Program-made: the position numbers and the translations under genes
Notes under the pieces: model-generated
What the model saw: the letters and a program-made list of their open reading frames with translations, nothing else
Databases searched by the model: none
Told to the model about the DNA's origin: nothing
Assembly (NCBI RefSeq): GCF_001039355.2
Contig: NW_019775882.1
Coordinates: 1-57,042, forward strand
Direction: 5' to 3'
Length of the DNA stretch: 57,042 nucleotides
Source: Lingula anatina
Lineage: Eukaryota > Brachiopoda > Lingulata > Lingulida > Lingulidae
Shown here: positions 22,018 through 32,846 of the stretch, piece after piece
How positions within the stretch are numbered: the stretch's first letter is position 1
How the letters are laid out: each line of letters begins with the position of its first letter

Positions 22018-22252
22018 AGGGTGTATTCCCAGAGATTTAAATCGATCCAGAGATTAAGATTTAGATCAACCTAACTCCCTGGGGGTTCACGCTAAATTGC
22101 AGTCAGCCGAGCGCGCACCATAGTTAATTACCCCCTTACAGCTTTCAGTAGGCGGGACAGACGCTTAAGCCGGCTAAGCTGACAGTAATCAAGTGAGACT
22201 CTCCACAGGGATAGATCGATCTAAAATCTATGGAAATGGGATCAAGACGAGT
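22018..22252. mobile_element. GATCGATCT-type MITE, copy 1
   Basis: About 235 bases, starting near GTGTATTCCCAGAGATTTAA and ending near AGATCGATCTAAAATCTATGG, so the ends are imperfect inverted repeats. The interior has the family words CCTGGGGGTTCACGCTAAAT and GTAGGCGGGACAGACG. Relatives lie at 22350, 29413, 41590 and 45308. Confidence 0.7.
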
Positions 22253-22349
22253 TTCCAAACTTCCGAAAACAGCCCATACCCTTTTCTTTTCTCACTTAAG
22301 GGGTTTAAGTCCTTGTGACGTCGCCAAAAGCAATTTTTCTGTCTATTCG

Positions 22350-22545
22350 ATTGGGTTCCCATACCTAGATGGATATAACAGGATCGATCTATCTCCGAGG
22401 TGTATCTCCCTAAATTGCTTTCAGCTTAAGCAGCTTAGATGTCCGGGACGGCTACTGAAACTGCTAAACGATAGTTAATTAACCCCTAGCAGCTTCAGTA
22501 GGCGTGGCAGTCATCGAGGCCGCTTAATCTGAAAGCTTAAAATAT
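22350..22545. mobile_element. GATCGATCT-type MITE, copy 2 (diverged)
   Basis: It contains TTGGGTTCCCATACCTAGAT, GGATCGATCTATCTCCGAGG, TCCCTAAATTGCTTTCAGCT and TTCAGTAGGCGTGGCAGTC in family order. It is more diverged than copy 1 and lies 100 bases from it. Confidence 0.6.
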
Positions 22546-23095
22546 GTGTATCTCTACTAGTATATTATTATTAAACTTATTTTCGTATACCGAGTAAAAA
22601 GAATATTGTCTTTAATTTAGCAATTAGTTGAAAAAGTCATGATAATGTGTAAAGCTGTCACCATAGCAACAGATGACATGATGGCAATTTCCATCGCAAC
22701 AAATAAATTAGAAGCTATTATTTTTGTTTTTAGTCATGTACATGTAGCATTTTTAAGCATCGTTGTCATCCAATAGTAGCCTTTTGACAGTAATTTTGAA
22801 AGATAGCAGTTAAAAATGTAAAAATAGTATCCATCGCCATTGACATATGTAAATTTTAGCAACAGTTGCTATAGAAATAATTATATCTGGCCCAGTGCAA
22901 TTCACTAAAAACTTCAAATGGGTATTTTACTCCATTCAAAAATTATACCCATTTTTTAAATTGATTGGACAATTTGGCGTCTTTAGCTGTAACTTCTACA
23001 TATTACGCGTATATAAAAGAACTTTTTTTCAAAGTTTTGTGGCTGAATCGCATTCTTGTAAATTTTGTAACTTTTGATCGACCTGCTTGATTTAA

Positions 23096-23122
23096 ATAAT
23101 AATAATAATAATAATAATAATA
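23096..23122. repeat. (AAT)n microsatellite
   Basis: About nine AAT trinucleotides. Confidence 0.9.
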
Positions 23123-23894
23123 ACTGAACTGGAAAGCTCCTGAATCGCTCTATCAGATAATATCCATTTAGCTGATATCAATGGTACTTTCAAAAATGAC
23201 TTGACCTCCGTACTAAAATGTTTATTTTAAATTACACAATAAAAAGCTTGCGTTTTTTTTCGGTGTCGCTGGCATTTTCAAAAAAAAAAAAATGTTTTGG
23301 CTGCAGGTCATTTTGTTTAGATGTTTGATATATTTGTTAAAATATATCCATTAATTGCAAGACGATATGGTGTCAGGGAACAGATGAATATTTTACTCGT
23401 AACATGGCAGGAAACTGCGTTTTTGAAAGTATTTTGCAAAATCTTCCTAACCAGCCAATGTAAAAATATACTTGAAATATAGGACAAGTTTTATCAGTAA
23501 ATTAAACCTGCATCACCTAATACAACTTTGGTGTGTGCATTTAACATCAAAATGGGTAAATATTATACAAAAGTGTTGTTATATATTCTAAAAACTTACT
23601 CAAGCCATTGTTACTGAATATGAAAACTGTGTATACTGCCAATGCATGTATCGAAATATGTGTGCATGGTTACACAAATACACTAGATTTATCACTTTCT
23701 GCCAGCAGATTTTGGGAAAAAGCAGAATTTGTAAATATATCTTCAACTTCATTTTTCTGTTTTCTTCAAATGGTCCTATATACTACATTTACATTGAAAA
23801 TCTCTACAAGGAGGGCTAGTCGTAATTAAATGTTAGTTAAAGAATTGAAAAGACAGGAAAATGACTTCACATATGCCTTTATCAGGATTTAAAC

Positions 23895-24245
23895 TCCTTA
23901 AGGATACTTATGAACCGATTATCGGCGGAGCTTGGATTCCCAGTAACGCACATAATCCACTACTATTAGTTTTGTATATGACTCAAATTAATTTGACATG
24001 CCAAGGGACAAACTAAATAAATCACTCTATCAATCACAAAAGAGCTTGAAAGTGCTCCTTTCTTCAAATTTTTGGTCGTAAGTTTAACTTACTTACCTGA
24101 CCTACTTATCTGCCCCATATGCATACAGCATAGAAAGCTAGCTAAAATCCGTTCAAATATCATTTTCGGGTAATATTTAACGATGTCCTTTGGTATTCCT
24201 CTTTAATCTACAATTGGAAACTACATGCTGGCATTTGGTCGGCTT
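23895..24245 (-). repeat. Dispersed repeat, inverted relative of 29770-30190
   Basis: Matching words in reverse order: GGATTCCCAGTAACGCACA, CATGCCAAGGGACAAACT, CATTTTCGGGTAATATTTAA, ATGCTGGCATTTGGTCGGC and TGCATCTTTAAG. A shorter relative is at 42518-42668. Confidence 0.65.
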
Positions 24246-24821
24246 TTGTGGCAAACATTTGACTTCATATGCATCTTTAAGTAATTGAAAGTGAATGCGT
24301 AGGGGCTGTTATCGGAAGTTTGGTAATTCTGATGGTCTGTCGGAAACCTAATTTAAGGATGTACGGCAAAGGTGGGGATGTTTACAATGAGTGCAATTCA
24401 CTTAAATGAGTTGGAAATAATGCGTTTCCTTCTTCTGTTTGCTATAAATCTTAGGGGGCTTCACCAATGACGAATCGATCTTCAAGGAAGCAGTAAGAAA
24501 TGCCTACGACAGGTGCACTGAGACAGAAATTGCTGCTTGCGCTAACTTTCCTAACGACTAACCGATTTCCCCTATGTGTCATCTATGCTGGAGAAATGTC
24601 ACGCTTAAAGCACCCGTAATGTATTTTAGCATCCTCGCTGTAGCCCGTATGACATGACAACGGTGTCAAAACTATAGATATCAGTAGGATTCGATAATAA
24701 ACGCACTGAAATCAAGATTTCATCACACGGCGGTCGTGGCAAATTGAATAAGATATTGTCTGTAGCAACATTGGAATATACACTGAACAAAAATATAAAC
24801 GCACTTCTGTCACTTGTCAAC

Positions 24822-25083
24822 ATGCCACAGATGTCTGAAATCATGAGGGAGCGTGCCATCGGCTTGTTCAATTCTGGCTTGTTGGTAACAGAAGTTAAAA
24901 CATGCCTGAATGTGCATCATTCCAGTGTCAGTCGTCTGAGAACACGCTTCAGAGCCACTTTTAGCACAATGAACTGCCCACATGCCGGCCGACCATGTGT
25001 TACCACACCCGATTTGTCGCCCATCCAAAACGTTTTTGCCATCATGTTCCAGCTCCCGAGAATGCTCACCAACTGCGGGTAGC
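24822..25083 (+). pseudogene. Tc1-type transposase, middle deleted
   Basis: The N-terminal DNA-binding part is clear: SEIMRERAIGLFNSGLLVTE, a helix-turn-helix segment (VHHSSVSRLRTRF) and a G-R-P motif (HAGRPCVTTP). It then jumps directly to the C-terminal DDE segment (DLSPIQNVFAIM in place of the usual SPD-NPIE). Both the first and second catalytic aspartates are lost with the deletion. Decayed tail similarity continues to about 25200 in another frame. The copy cannot encode an active enzyme. Confidence 0.75.
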
Positions 25084-26254
25084 CTAGCACTCTAGGAAGA
25101 ATGGGATAATATCCCTCAGGCCACTATTGACAACTTACTGATGCCCATGCGCTGCCAGTGTACTGCTCTGTGCAAAGCTAATCGTGGCCACACGTGTTAT
25201 TAATGCGTGTGAACTCAGGATGTTGACCTCCCCTAACCATCCCCAGAAATGCACTGCATGACGTCACGCCTAGCCCACTGCGCATGCGTGCATTTTTAAT
25301 GAGTTGCTAGATTGCCATAGGAAAATGAATGGGTTCGCGATTCGTGGGTAATTCGTGAGAATTGACAAACTAACGGCCTGATGCCGATAGGCAGCAACGC
25401 TGTGCTATGCTTCGAGCAACTCCTGACCAAATATCGCTAGGGTTTTTAAAAAAATTCTGTTGTACACACGTACTAAGAAGTTTGCCGTATATTGCCTAGA
25501 CTATATACCCTCAGCAAAACGCAAATATTTTCAGTTATAGTGATTTTAGACGGTAGATTCACTCAGAAACAAAGGGAAATTAATTCGTTGCCGATAGCAC
25601 CAGCTGATAGCAGTAACATACAGAGTCTGATTAAAAAAATTCATGGCAATTGAAGATTTTTTACCACTGTACAATGGAGTCCAAAAAGAGCACTTGGCAC
25701 AAATGTTAAACTGCCCAGTGCAAGGCCAAGAATTCAATCAGTATTTTCAATCATATTATCAGATTCTACATAAATTGACTGACCATATCACTACTCAGTA
25801 TTTAACTAATCTCTTAATCCAAAATTCCTGTCATCATTTAATAATTATGCAAAATTCTTCTTTCAGATTGCTATTTATTAAAAATTTTAATGCTGCAACT
25901 GTTCCAAAAATAATCTTGTACATGTAGTAAAGGAAAAATGCAAATAAGAAGTGGAAGACCAATTTTACCCACAGTATTCAATTATTTGAATATAAAATGA
26001 ATAAGATCACGATTTAACAAATTAAAATAATCTTTCATGAACTCTTTCATGAATAACATATTAAACAAAAACGAAAGTTATAAATCAGTGGTAATGGCTT
26101 ATTCTGGAATATATGACCTCTGTACATCATCATTACCTGACTTGGTACAGTATAGTTACTACTTGGATACAGAGTTAGATTTAATAATGTAACAATAAGA
26201 ACAATATATATTATAATAACAAACTTCTCTGCACATATCAGACGCTTGTTAAAC

Positions 26255-27424
26255 CCCCTTTACACTGGACGGCGTCCTTTCTGCGTCCTTTGTGCGTCCA
26301 TGAAACTAGCCAGGACGCCGTCGGACGCTCAAAGAACGCACAGTGATCGCCAAGGTCGCACAGAGAACGTTCAAGCATCGCCGAGGACGCCATGGACGCC
26401 GCGATGTTTTGAGCATGTTCAAAACAATCGCAGAGAGAACGCGATGGAGGATGGTCGCTCAATGGACGCAGAAAGGACGCACAAGCATCGCCGTGGTCGC
26501 AGAGAGGACGCACAAGCAACGCTGCGGTCGCAGAGAGGACGCACAAGCATCGCCGCGGTCGTAGAAAGGAGGCACAAGCATCGCTTCGGTTGCAGAATGA
26601 AAACTCAAAGATCGTCCATTTTTTTTCACTCTCAAACGGGGCCGTGATGAAGTATTTTTCACCAGACAGGAATTCTAAGGGCAACAGTGTTCTCATATCA
26701 GCCTCCGATTGTTTTTACCCTAAAATTCATGAAATTCATGAAATTCATGAAATTCATTTTTTTTTAGGTTATTATAAAACGAATATTTTGCCCTTTTTTA
26801 CAAGATGAATTAATTGTCAGAACTTTTTGCAGAATGCGTCATTTGAAAATGGATTCAAATATTCTATGTTGTGTCAGTCACACTTTCTCGTTTTCGGCGC
26901 CTGTCCATCCTTCTTATAAGGATAACAATGAGCGTCTGACTGTTTATCAGTCCATGTAGACCTTGCATCACTATAGTTTAAAGCGTTTATTCCCATTTAT
27001 TTGTTTTGTGTGCTGGAAATGTTCTTTATCGGATGACCTGGTTAGGACCGATGAAAGAATATGAGTTAGAATATAGAGAAGGACGCCCAAACAACGCTCA
27101 TCGGACAAGCAGGATGCAGAATGATCGTATAATAGACGCCACTGATCGCCGATGAAGGTACAGAGAACACAGCAAGAATTTTCAATGGTCGCTCAAACAT
27201 CGCAATGGACGCACAGGGTTGCACAGGGGACGTACAGTGGAGGCAGGCAGGTTGCTCGCAGTTTTACAGGTAAAATCAAGATTCGGTCGTTCAAAGGACG
27301 CACAAGGGACGCAGACGACTTTACACTGAGACACGATTTAATTGCTTTGGCGACCGTTGAGCGTCCTGACCACATTTTTGAACGCAGAAGGGACGCAGAA
27401 AGGACGCCGTCCAGTGTAAAGGGG
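26255..27424. mobile_element. MITE with perfect 34-base TIRs
   Basis: Left TIR 26255-26288 begins CCCCTTTACACTGGACGG; right TIR 27391-27424 is its exact complement. The interior has many imperfect 30-base units with GTCGCAGAGAGGACGCACAA and CATCGCC. Both strands are open over several hundred bases only because of this repeat. A related interior (CCTGTCCATCCTTCTTATAA) occurs at about 39308. No transposase is seen, and no clear target duplication. Confidence 0.8.
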
Positions 27425-27922
27425 CCCTTACCATGAACTAACACTACTTGACAATGGGCTGAGCACTTATCACAGAGTCTGTGTGCGATGCCATTCTTGT
27501 GCTGTGATTGGTTAGTTGAGTCACGTGAAGCCCTACTGTTGCGCCCTCGCGTATCGCGTAAATGCTGCATATTTCTGGCCATGCTCTTGGACTATGCATT
27601 TAAACTTCCCTTAATGCTCTTAAAGTGATGTCTATTTGTTGAGGAACATATGTTATTAATGTTGGCTGTATACTCTAGTTCCATACATGAAAATAAATCA
27701 ACATATTCTTTCGTGCAATTATATTTTTGTTCAGTATATGTACAGATACCTTTTAATAGAATCTAAAACGCTAACTGAGCAGGTCATGTCAGGCCATACT
27801 TTTTAATATTCCTAGGTTGCATCCCGTCCACACACTTGATAAAATTTTGTGTAAACATCCACGCACATTCACACACGGTGAAATATATACAAAATTACTT
27901 GCGATATCAAACTTAGTTTCAG

Positions 27923-28291
27923 CTAGTTATTTGGCAGCGGCTTTGCAATATGACACTGTGTTTGCACGAGAGAATGAAACTACCAAACTTCAGTGGTCAC
28001 TGTTTATTGGGGATAATGCAGGCAGGTCGTCGGTGAACCTCATGATAAAAAAGAGAGCCGCTCTGCTTTGTCAGTGGGTAAAGGGACACTGGGAGGTACA
28101 AGTATGTGACCCAGGAATGAACTTAACAATCAGCCCAAAACACGTGCGTGTGCCTGGCCCGACCAACATGACTGCTACGTTTTCGTTAAAGAAAAAGGGC
28201 CGTGTCGATGACGGGATCTATGAGTGTCGTTTTGTGATTGACGAAAAATGGTACGAGATGCAAGTGTATCCAAAATATTTAGTTACAGCGG
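27923..28291 (+). CDS. Ig receptor exon: first Ig-like domain
   Basis: 369 bases, phase 1 in and out. The F-strand motif DDGIYECRF is clear, and N-glycosylation sites are present (NET, NLT, NMT). The usual B-strand cysteine is not obvious (KLQWSLF), while two cysteines occur further on (LLCQW, VQVCDP). An alternative acceptor six bases upstream (exon from 27917) keeps the frame. The donor is GCGG|GTGAGT. Confidence 0.75.
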
Positions 28292-31200
28292 GTGAGTTAC
28301 TTGTGTGTTTAGTGCATTTGCTAGTGCGTTATTTATGTGGTTAATTTTTTATCAAAAGCATATGTTGCGATTTTATATAGAATTATAATTTTTATATCAC
28401 ATTAAGCATTTTATAAAACAACTAACCAGATTAGTTTTCACTTCCTTTTTGTAATTGGACAAATCTGGGATCTTTTTGAAATCCATTTCTACATTTATAT
28501 TGCCATTTAAATTCCTTTATTATGAAAGTTTTGTATCTGCAATACTATTTTTCTTAGAAAAACTATACATACGATGTAAGTGGGGTTACTGTGAAAATGA
28601 ATGATTGCCTGTATCCTAGTATAAACAAAAATAAACGGGTGATACATGTAATTAAACAAAACGATTTTTAAGAATAATCAAACAAATGTGTTTGCAAAAG
28701 TGTCAATTTTTGAGTTAAAACAGCATTAAGCTCTATCTTTTTTTCCCCAGTTGAACCAACTGTGAGTTTGAATGCGACTTACAGCAAGACATGCATCACC
28801 GACATCATCTGCCATGTAAGAGGTGGCCTCCCAAAACCTGTTGAAACAATCCTTTTAAAGAATGGAACCGAAATATCTCGCTCTAGAATTAAATGCCAAG
28901 AAGAAGCAGGGGACACAGATGGCGATGAAGCATCTTATTGCTCTTCAGTCCATTCTATCGAAAACTCAGGTGGTCAATTCAAGTGCAGAGTGGAACATGC
29001 CGATTACTTTGTTGACAGTGCCGAAGTGGACATGCCATTTGGAATAAAAGGTGAACATGATCAGTGTTATTTCATAATAATACCTGTACAATCTCTTTCT
29101 CATAGTGGTGTATGTTAAATGGAAATTATAATTTATATTTACTTGAAATATCTTTTATCATCAAGAGCAATATTTTGACATCTCATATTTAAGCAACCGA
29201 TTCCATTTAAAAAAAAAAAAATTTAATTCATATTTATCGACAGAGAACGAAAAAAGTGCCCCATGTCATGGGATGAATGCCACAGTAACACTTATATCAG
29301 TTATCTGTATCCTGGTACCTTGTGTAGGGGTCTTGCTATTGTTACTTGTATGGCACAGGTGGAAATACTCGAAAACCTACGGTAAGCATAATACTCATTT
29401 GAGTTAGACTAAGAGTGCATTTCCCGTGGGGAGTCTCACTAGATTACTGTCAGCTTAGCCGGCTTAAATGTCTGTCCCGCTTACTAAAAGCTGGGAAAAG
29501 GGTAAAAAGGGGAAATTTACTTCGGAAGTTAGAAGTCAGAAAAAGAACCCCCCTTTTGAAATTGCTGGCTACGGGCCTGCTTCCGTGCACGCTCTTCTGA
29601 CAGCAATTTAGCGTGAACCCCCAGGGAGATTGGTCGATCCAGATGGATCGATCTAAATTTTTGGAAATGCAGTCTAAGTCGCCTTACACTGTAGTAACTA
29701 CTCTTAATAGGACGTTAAGAATTCGCATCCATTTTCTCTTTCAACGAAGCTTCGCTGTGGGTTAACAATGTGCAATTTGAAGAACTTTAAAGATGCATAC
29801 AAAGTCCATTTTTTTGTCACAAAAACCAACCAAATGCCAGCATATAGTTTCAAATAGTATAACTAAGAGAATTACCAAAAGGCATTTTTTAATTTTACCC
29901 GAAAATGATGTTTGAACAGATTTTTCTGCTGGCACTCTAAGCTGTATGTCAATGGGTAAGGAAAGTAGGTCACGGAAGTAGGTTAAATTTACAACCAAAA
30001 ATTTAAAGAAAGGAGCAGTTTAAAGGTCTTTCATGGCAGATCGAGTTATCTATTCAGTTTATCCCTTGGCATGTCGAATTTATTTGAGTCATATAAGAAT
30101 CTAGTTGAAGTGGTTTACATGTGTTACTGGGAATCCACGCTCCACCGATGCTCGGTTCGTATGTACCTTTAAGAGGCCATTTAGAACAGATGATTAACTG
30201 ATCCGCGGACTAGATATGCCCGACTCATTTAAATGCAGCGTCGCTTAATCCTCCGATGGTCTCTCTGCCTCCGCACGTGCCGTTAAACGTATTAAGGCCG
30301 GTGATAGGGTTAAATACGCTTAAAATCATGTTTTTGAGTTTTTTGTGTGTTTATATTAATAAAAAAAAGTATCTAACGTTGGATGTAATAAATTTTATGA
30401 ATTTGCATCGCAAAATGTGTCTTTTGATGAGTTTTTCAACCGACACGCGCCCCAGTCAGGCTGACAACTAAGCCACGCCTCTGTTACTAAGGGCCGTTGC
30501 CATGAGGGGGTCGGAGCACAATTAATGAGTTATAAGCTGATTACGTGTGCGGTAATAGGTCATAAGTCTTACATCAGCTTAGCAGCGAAGAAGTCTAGCT
30601 AGTACACTATGGGGAAGAGAAAAGTTCGTGTTAAAAGTCCATTTCCAGAGGAAAGAAAGAAAATTTTGAAAGAGAGTAGGGCCTATGCGTGGCGGTTGGG
30701 GAAAACCGGCCCTATTTGTTCAGTCGGATAACTGATTTCTGTATACCTAATAAATGGGTGAAAGAGTTAATCGAATCGCCTAAATTAATTACAAATAAAA
30801 GAAAAATTGATAAATAAATTTAAAAAAAAAACGCTGAAAAGGATACTTTTAGCCTAGCTCTTAATTTTTGCGATATATATCGTCGAGCGTATCTGCGACA
30901 CGTTACGAAACCGGAAATGATTGTTGGTCGCCGTTTGCAAAAGGTAAATTTAATGTTGACAAAATAAAATTTTATTCTCCAAGATATGATATCATAGAGC
31001 TTTAGAGACACGCGAAAAATTGTGATGTGAATGGCCAAACGAGAGAAATCCAAGCAAGGGTTGACAGCAAGATTAAAACAATAAAAATAAAAACGCATGT
31101 TAGCGGCTTTGCATTTTGCGATATTTGGAGAAAAACAATTTCAAAATCACTGATCAAGCGGGAAGAAAGAGTTCAAAATGTATCCAAAAATGAAAATCAC

Positions 31201-32485
31201 AAAAATACCCCGAAAATAGTCAAGACTAGCAGGTAAAAAGCAAATATTGTCTAAGTGTCATGTGTGTAAAAATAAAATATTTATTCAAAAGCCTTCTCTC
31301 AGCCACTTTTACCGCTGAAACTGAGCGTCTCCCCTTTATCTTAGCTGGCATTTTGAGAGAGACCGCTCTGAAGTAATCACTGGATTTTTCCGTTGATCTG
31401 ACGATTACCAAATGCCGTGCAAAATAATATTGCAGCGTTACCCGTCAAAAAACTCTTATTTACACAAGTGACGGCCACTTGCTCTCGACAGACAGTTTTA
31501 TCTGATCACTTTGCCGATAACAGAAAAGGAATCTCTCAGGTAAAATTACTCGTTTGCCGAGGAAGTGCCATTGAAACGTTCAAATGCAACTTCACACCTC
31601 TTAATTGCGGTTAAACGTAATCGCCTTTGTTAGCGCTTCCTTCTACATATCCTTGACACCCTACTGGGCATCACTAGGCTAGGGCCCTCTCCAGTGCTGC
31701 NAGGTACATGATTTTGGTTCAGGAAAATATTTTTATTATTCTTTTTTAATAGAAAATACTCAGTCTAGTTCTTAAAATCGGTTGGAGCAACAGCGACAAA
31801 ATTTCTGTGAATGAGACAAAGAGATCTGTTACGACGAGAAAGAACCGTGGAATGGGGAACATGGCAGTGGGTATTGCTGGTTGTCCGTGTGTTGTTCTTA
31901 CATTAATCTGATGTTGTTCTTACTGTACATATGTACCTTAAACTGCCCCTGTGAGGCGGGGAGTGCCTGCGTGTATTTTTTCCATATATTTCCCTGGTTG
32001 GAACTTGCGACAACTGGGTTGCCTTGGAAACAGCTACCGTCCGCCAACATCTGTACGCATGCCCTTAACTCCCAGACATCATCTCCGTACATGTGATAGT
32101 AGAGACTGAACTGTGGATAGAAATGACGACAAAACTTATCCTTTATAATTACCGGTATTTTAAAAAACATCTAAAATTGTGCTTGGCTTGGCGTGGAAAT
32201 ATGATGAGTAACAGAATGTCTTTAACCGTCTCACAGTTTTGATTATACGTACATCTAACTACAGTTTGTATACATGTATTGGAATTTAGAAATAACAAAA
32301 TTCTGAACATGAGTTCGTTTGGATCAATACAGATACTTCATGTTTATCTTTTTTATTCAGTGCAGACATACCTCGCATTGGTTTTGACCGAGGAGGAACG
32401 AATTCATTATCGGACTCTCTATTTTCGCCCTTTCCATGAAAAGCCTGTTAGAAGATTCTATATGGATGTAGGTTCCGGAAGCTAA
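27923..32485 (+). CDS. Two-Ig transmembrane receptor with ITIM-like tail, no kinase; signal exon not found
   Basis: Predicted type I cell-surface receptor. Exons: 27923-28291 (Ig1), 28751-29050 (Ig2), 29244-29381 (transmembrane), 31769-31870 (tail) and 32361-32485 (tail and stop). All internal junctions are phase 1 and GT-AG, giving about 344 residues. The tail ends with TAA at 32483 and contains the ITIM consensus IHYRTL plus three other tyrosines. Such motifs recruit SH2 phosphatases once phosphorylated. The first three exons match the RTK gene in size (369, 300 and 138 bases against 384, 306 and 174) and phase. The intron 29382-31768 contains a MITE, a dispersed repeat and a truncated TTAA element. 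The signal-peptide exon should lie upstream but I could not identify it. The two tail exons rest on frame, phase and splice sites only. Confidence 0.7.
28751..29050 (+). CDS. Ig receptor exon: second Ig-like domain
   Basis: 300 bases, phase 1 in and out, acceptor TTTTCCCCAG. Cysteines at DIICHV, IKCQEE, SYCSSV and FKCRVE follow the same pattern as the second Ig domain of the RTK, with an NG turn (LLKNGTEIS) between the first and second. The donor is AAAAG|GTGAAC. Confidence 0.85.
29244..29381 (+). CDS. Ig receptor exon: transmembrane segment
   Basis: 138 bases, phase 1 in and out. A short stalk (ENEKSAPCHGMNA) precedes a hydrophobic helix (VTLISVICILVPCVGVLLLL) and a basic stop-transfer run (WHRWKYSKTY). 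The donor ACG|GTAAGC is strong. Confidence 0.85.
29413..29675. mobile_element. GATCGATCT-type MITE, copy 3
   Basis: From GTGCATTTCCCGTGGGGAGT to GATCGATCTAAATTTTTGGA, with TTTAGCGTGAACCCCCAGGG inside. It lies in the third intron of the Ig receptor, 30 bases after the transmembrane exon. Confidence 0.75.
29770..30190 (+). repeat. Dispersed repeat
   Basis: It contains GATGCATACAAAGTCCATTT, CCAAATGCCAGCATATAG, AATTTTACCCGAAAATGATG and, further on, ACTGGGAATCCACGCTCCAC. It is closely matched at 42518-42668 for its first 150 bases and is inverted at 23895-24245. Confidence 0.75.
30292..31700 (+). mobile_element. TTAA-TIR element, right end lost at an N join
   Basis: It begins TTAAGGCCGGTGATAGGGTT and is colinear with 35099-36510 until CCCTCTCCAG, just before the N at 31701. 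It has the MGKRKVRVK start at 30610 but an internal deletion relative to the 14.6 kb copy. No intact gene. Confidence 0.85.
31769..31870 (+). CDS. Ig receptor exon: basic cytoplasmic tail (tentative)
   Basis: 102 bases, phase 1 in and out between TCTAG| and |GTATTG, which fits both neighbours exactly. It reads LKIGWSNSDK and then KRSVTTRKNRGMGN, basic and hydrophilic. The donor is weak. If the exon is skipped, the next exon still joins in frame. Confidence 0.45.
32361..32485 (+). CDS. Ig receptor last exon with ITIM-like motif and stop
   Basis: Phase 1 in, after a good pyrimidine tract (CTTTTTTATTCAG). It reads QTYLALVLTEEERIHYRTLY and on to RRFYMDVGSGS, then TAA at 32483-32485. IHYRTL fits the ITIM form (I/V/L/S)-x-Y-x-x-(I/V/L). 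Repeated AAATGAATAAATAAA-type sequence after the stop offers several AATAAA signals. Confidence 0.6.
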
Positions 32486-32798
32486 ATGAATAAATGAATA
32501 AATAAAGTAAATGCTAAATGAATAAGAAAACAAACAAACAAATAAATAGATAAATAAATGATGAAGCAGTTAATCATTAAATACAAAAATTGTTTCGCAT
32601 AATTCAGTCGTGGTTGCGAATTAAAACAATATCGGTATCAGGCGTTGTCCTTATATTCTGATCCCCAACCCCTGAAACCCTCTTCCTCATCAAAATACCG
32701 AATCCCTCCGAATATGCTGATTAGACATAACTCTTTGAAGGCGCACAAGTAACAATGGATATTGTCAATACAACCAACATTGCGCCCTGGAAAACATC

Positions 32799-32846
<48 letters not shown>

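Larger units (their letters stand above)
21771..24780. other. Intergenic, no gene seen; MITE copies and AT-rich sequence
   Basis: It holds two GATCGATCT-type MITE copies (22018-22252 and about 22350-22545), an (AAT)n tract at 23096-23122, and an inverted-orientation copy of the 29.8 kb dispersed repeat at about 23895-24245. The longest open frames look random in composition. Confidence 0.6.
24781..27736 (+). mobile_element. Internally deleted Tc1-type transposon carrying a nested MITE
   Basis: The left end is TA|CACTGAACAAAAATATAA at 24779. The right end at 27719-27736 is the complement, TTATATTTTTGTTCAGTA, followed by TA. Inside is the start of a Tc1 transposase joined directly to its tail (24822-25083). 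About 1 kb after that (25200-26250) is unrecognised, and a 34-base-TIR MITE occupies 26255-27424. Confidence 0.65.

Noticed and set aside
26238-26696. Long overlapping open frames on both strands
   Set aside because: They are produced by the GC-rich tandem repeat inside the MITE; composition follows the repeat and not a protein family.
31769-31911. Reading the 31.77 kb exon through to its own stop (TGA at about 31909) as the protein end
   Set aside because: Possible, but the donor at 31870 and the in-phase exon at 32361 with a better acceptor and polyadenylation-type sequence make the longer tail more likely. Kept as a caveat.
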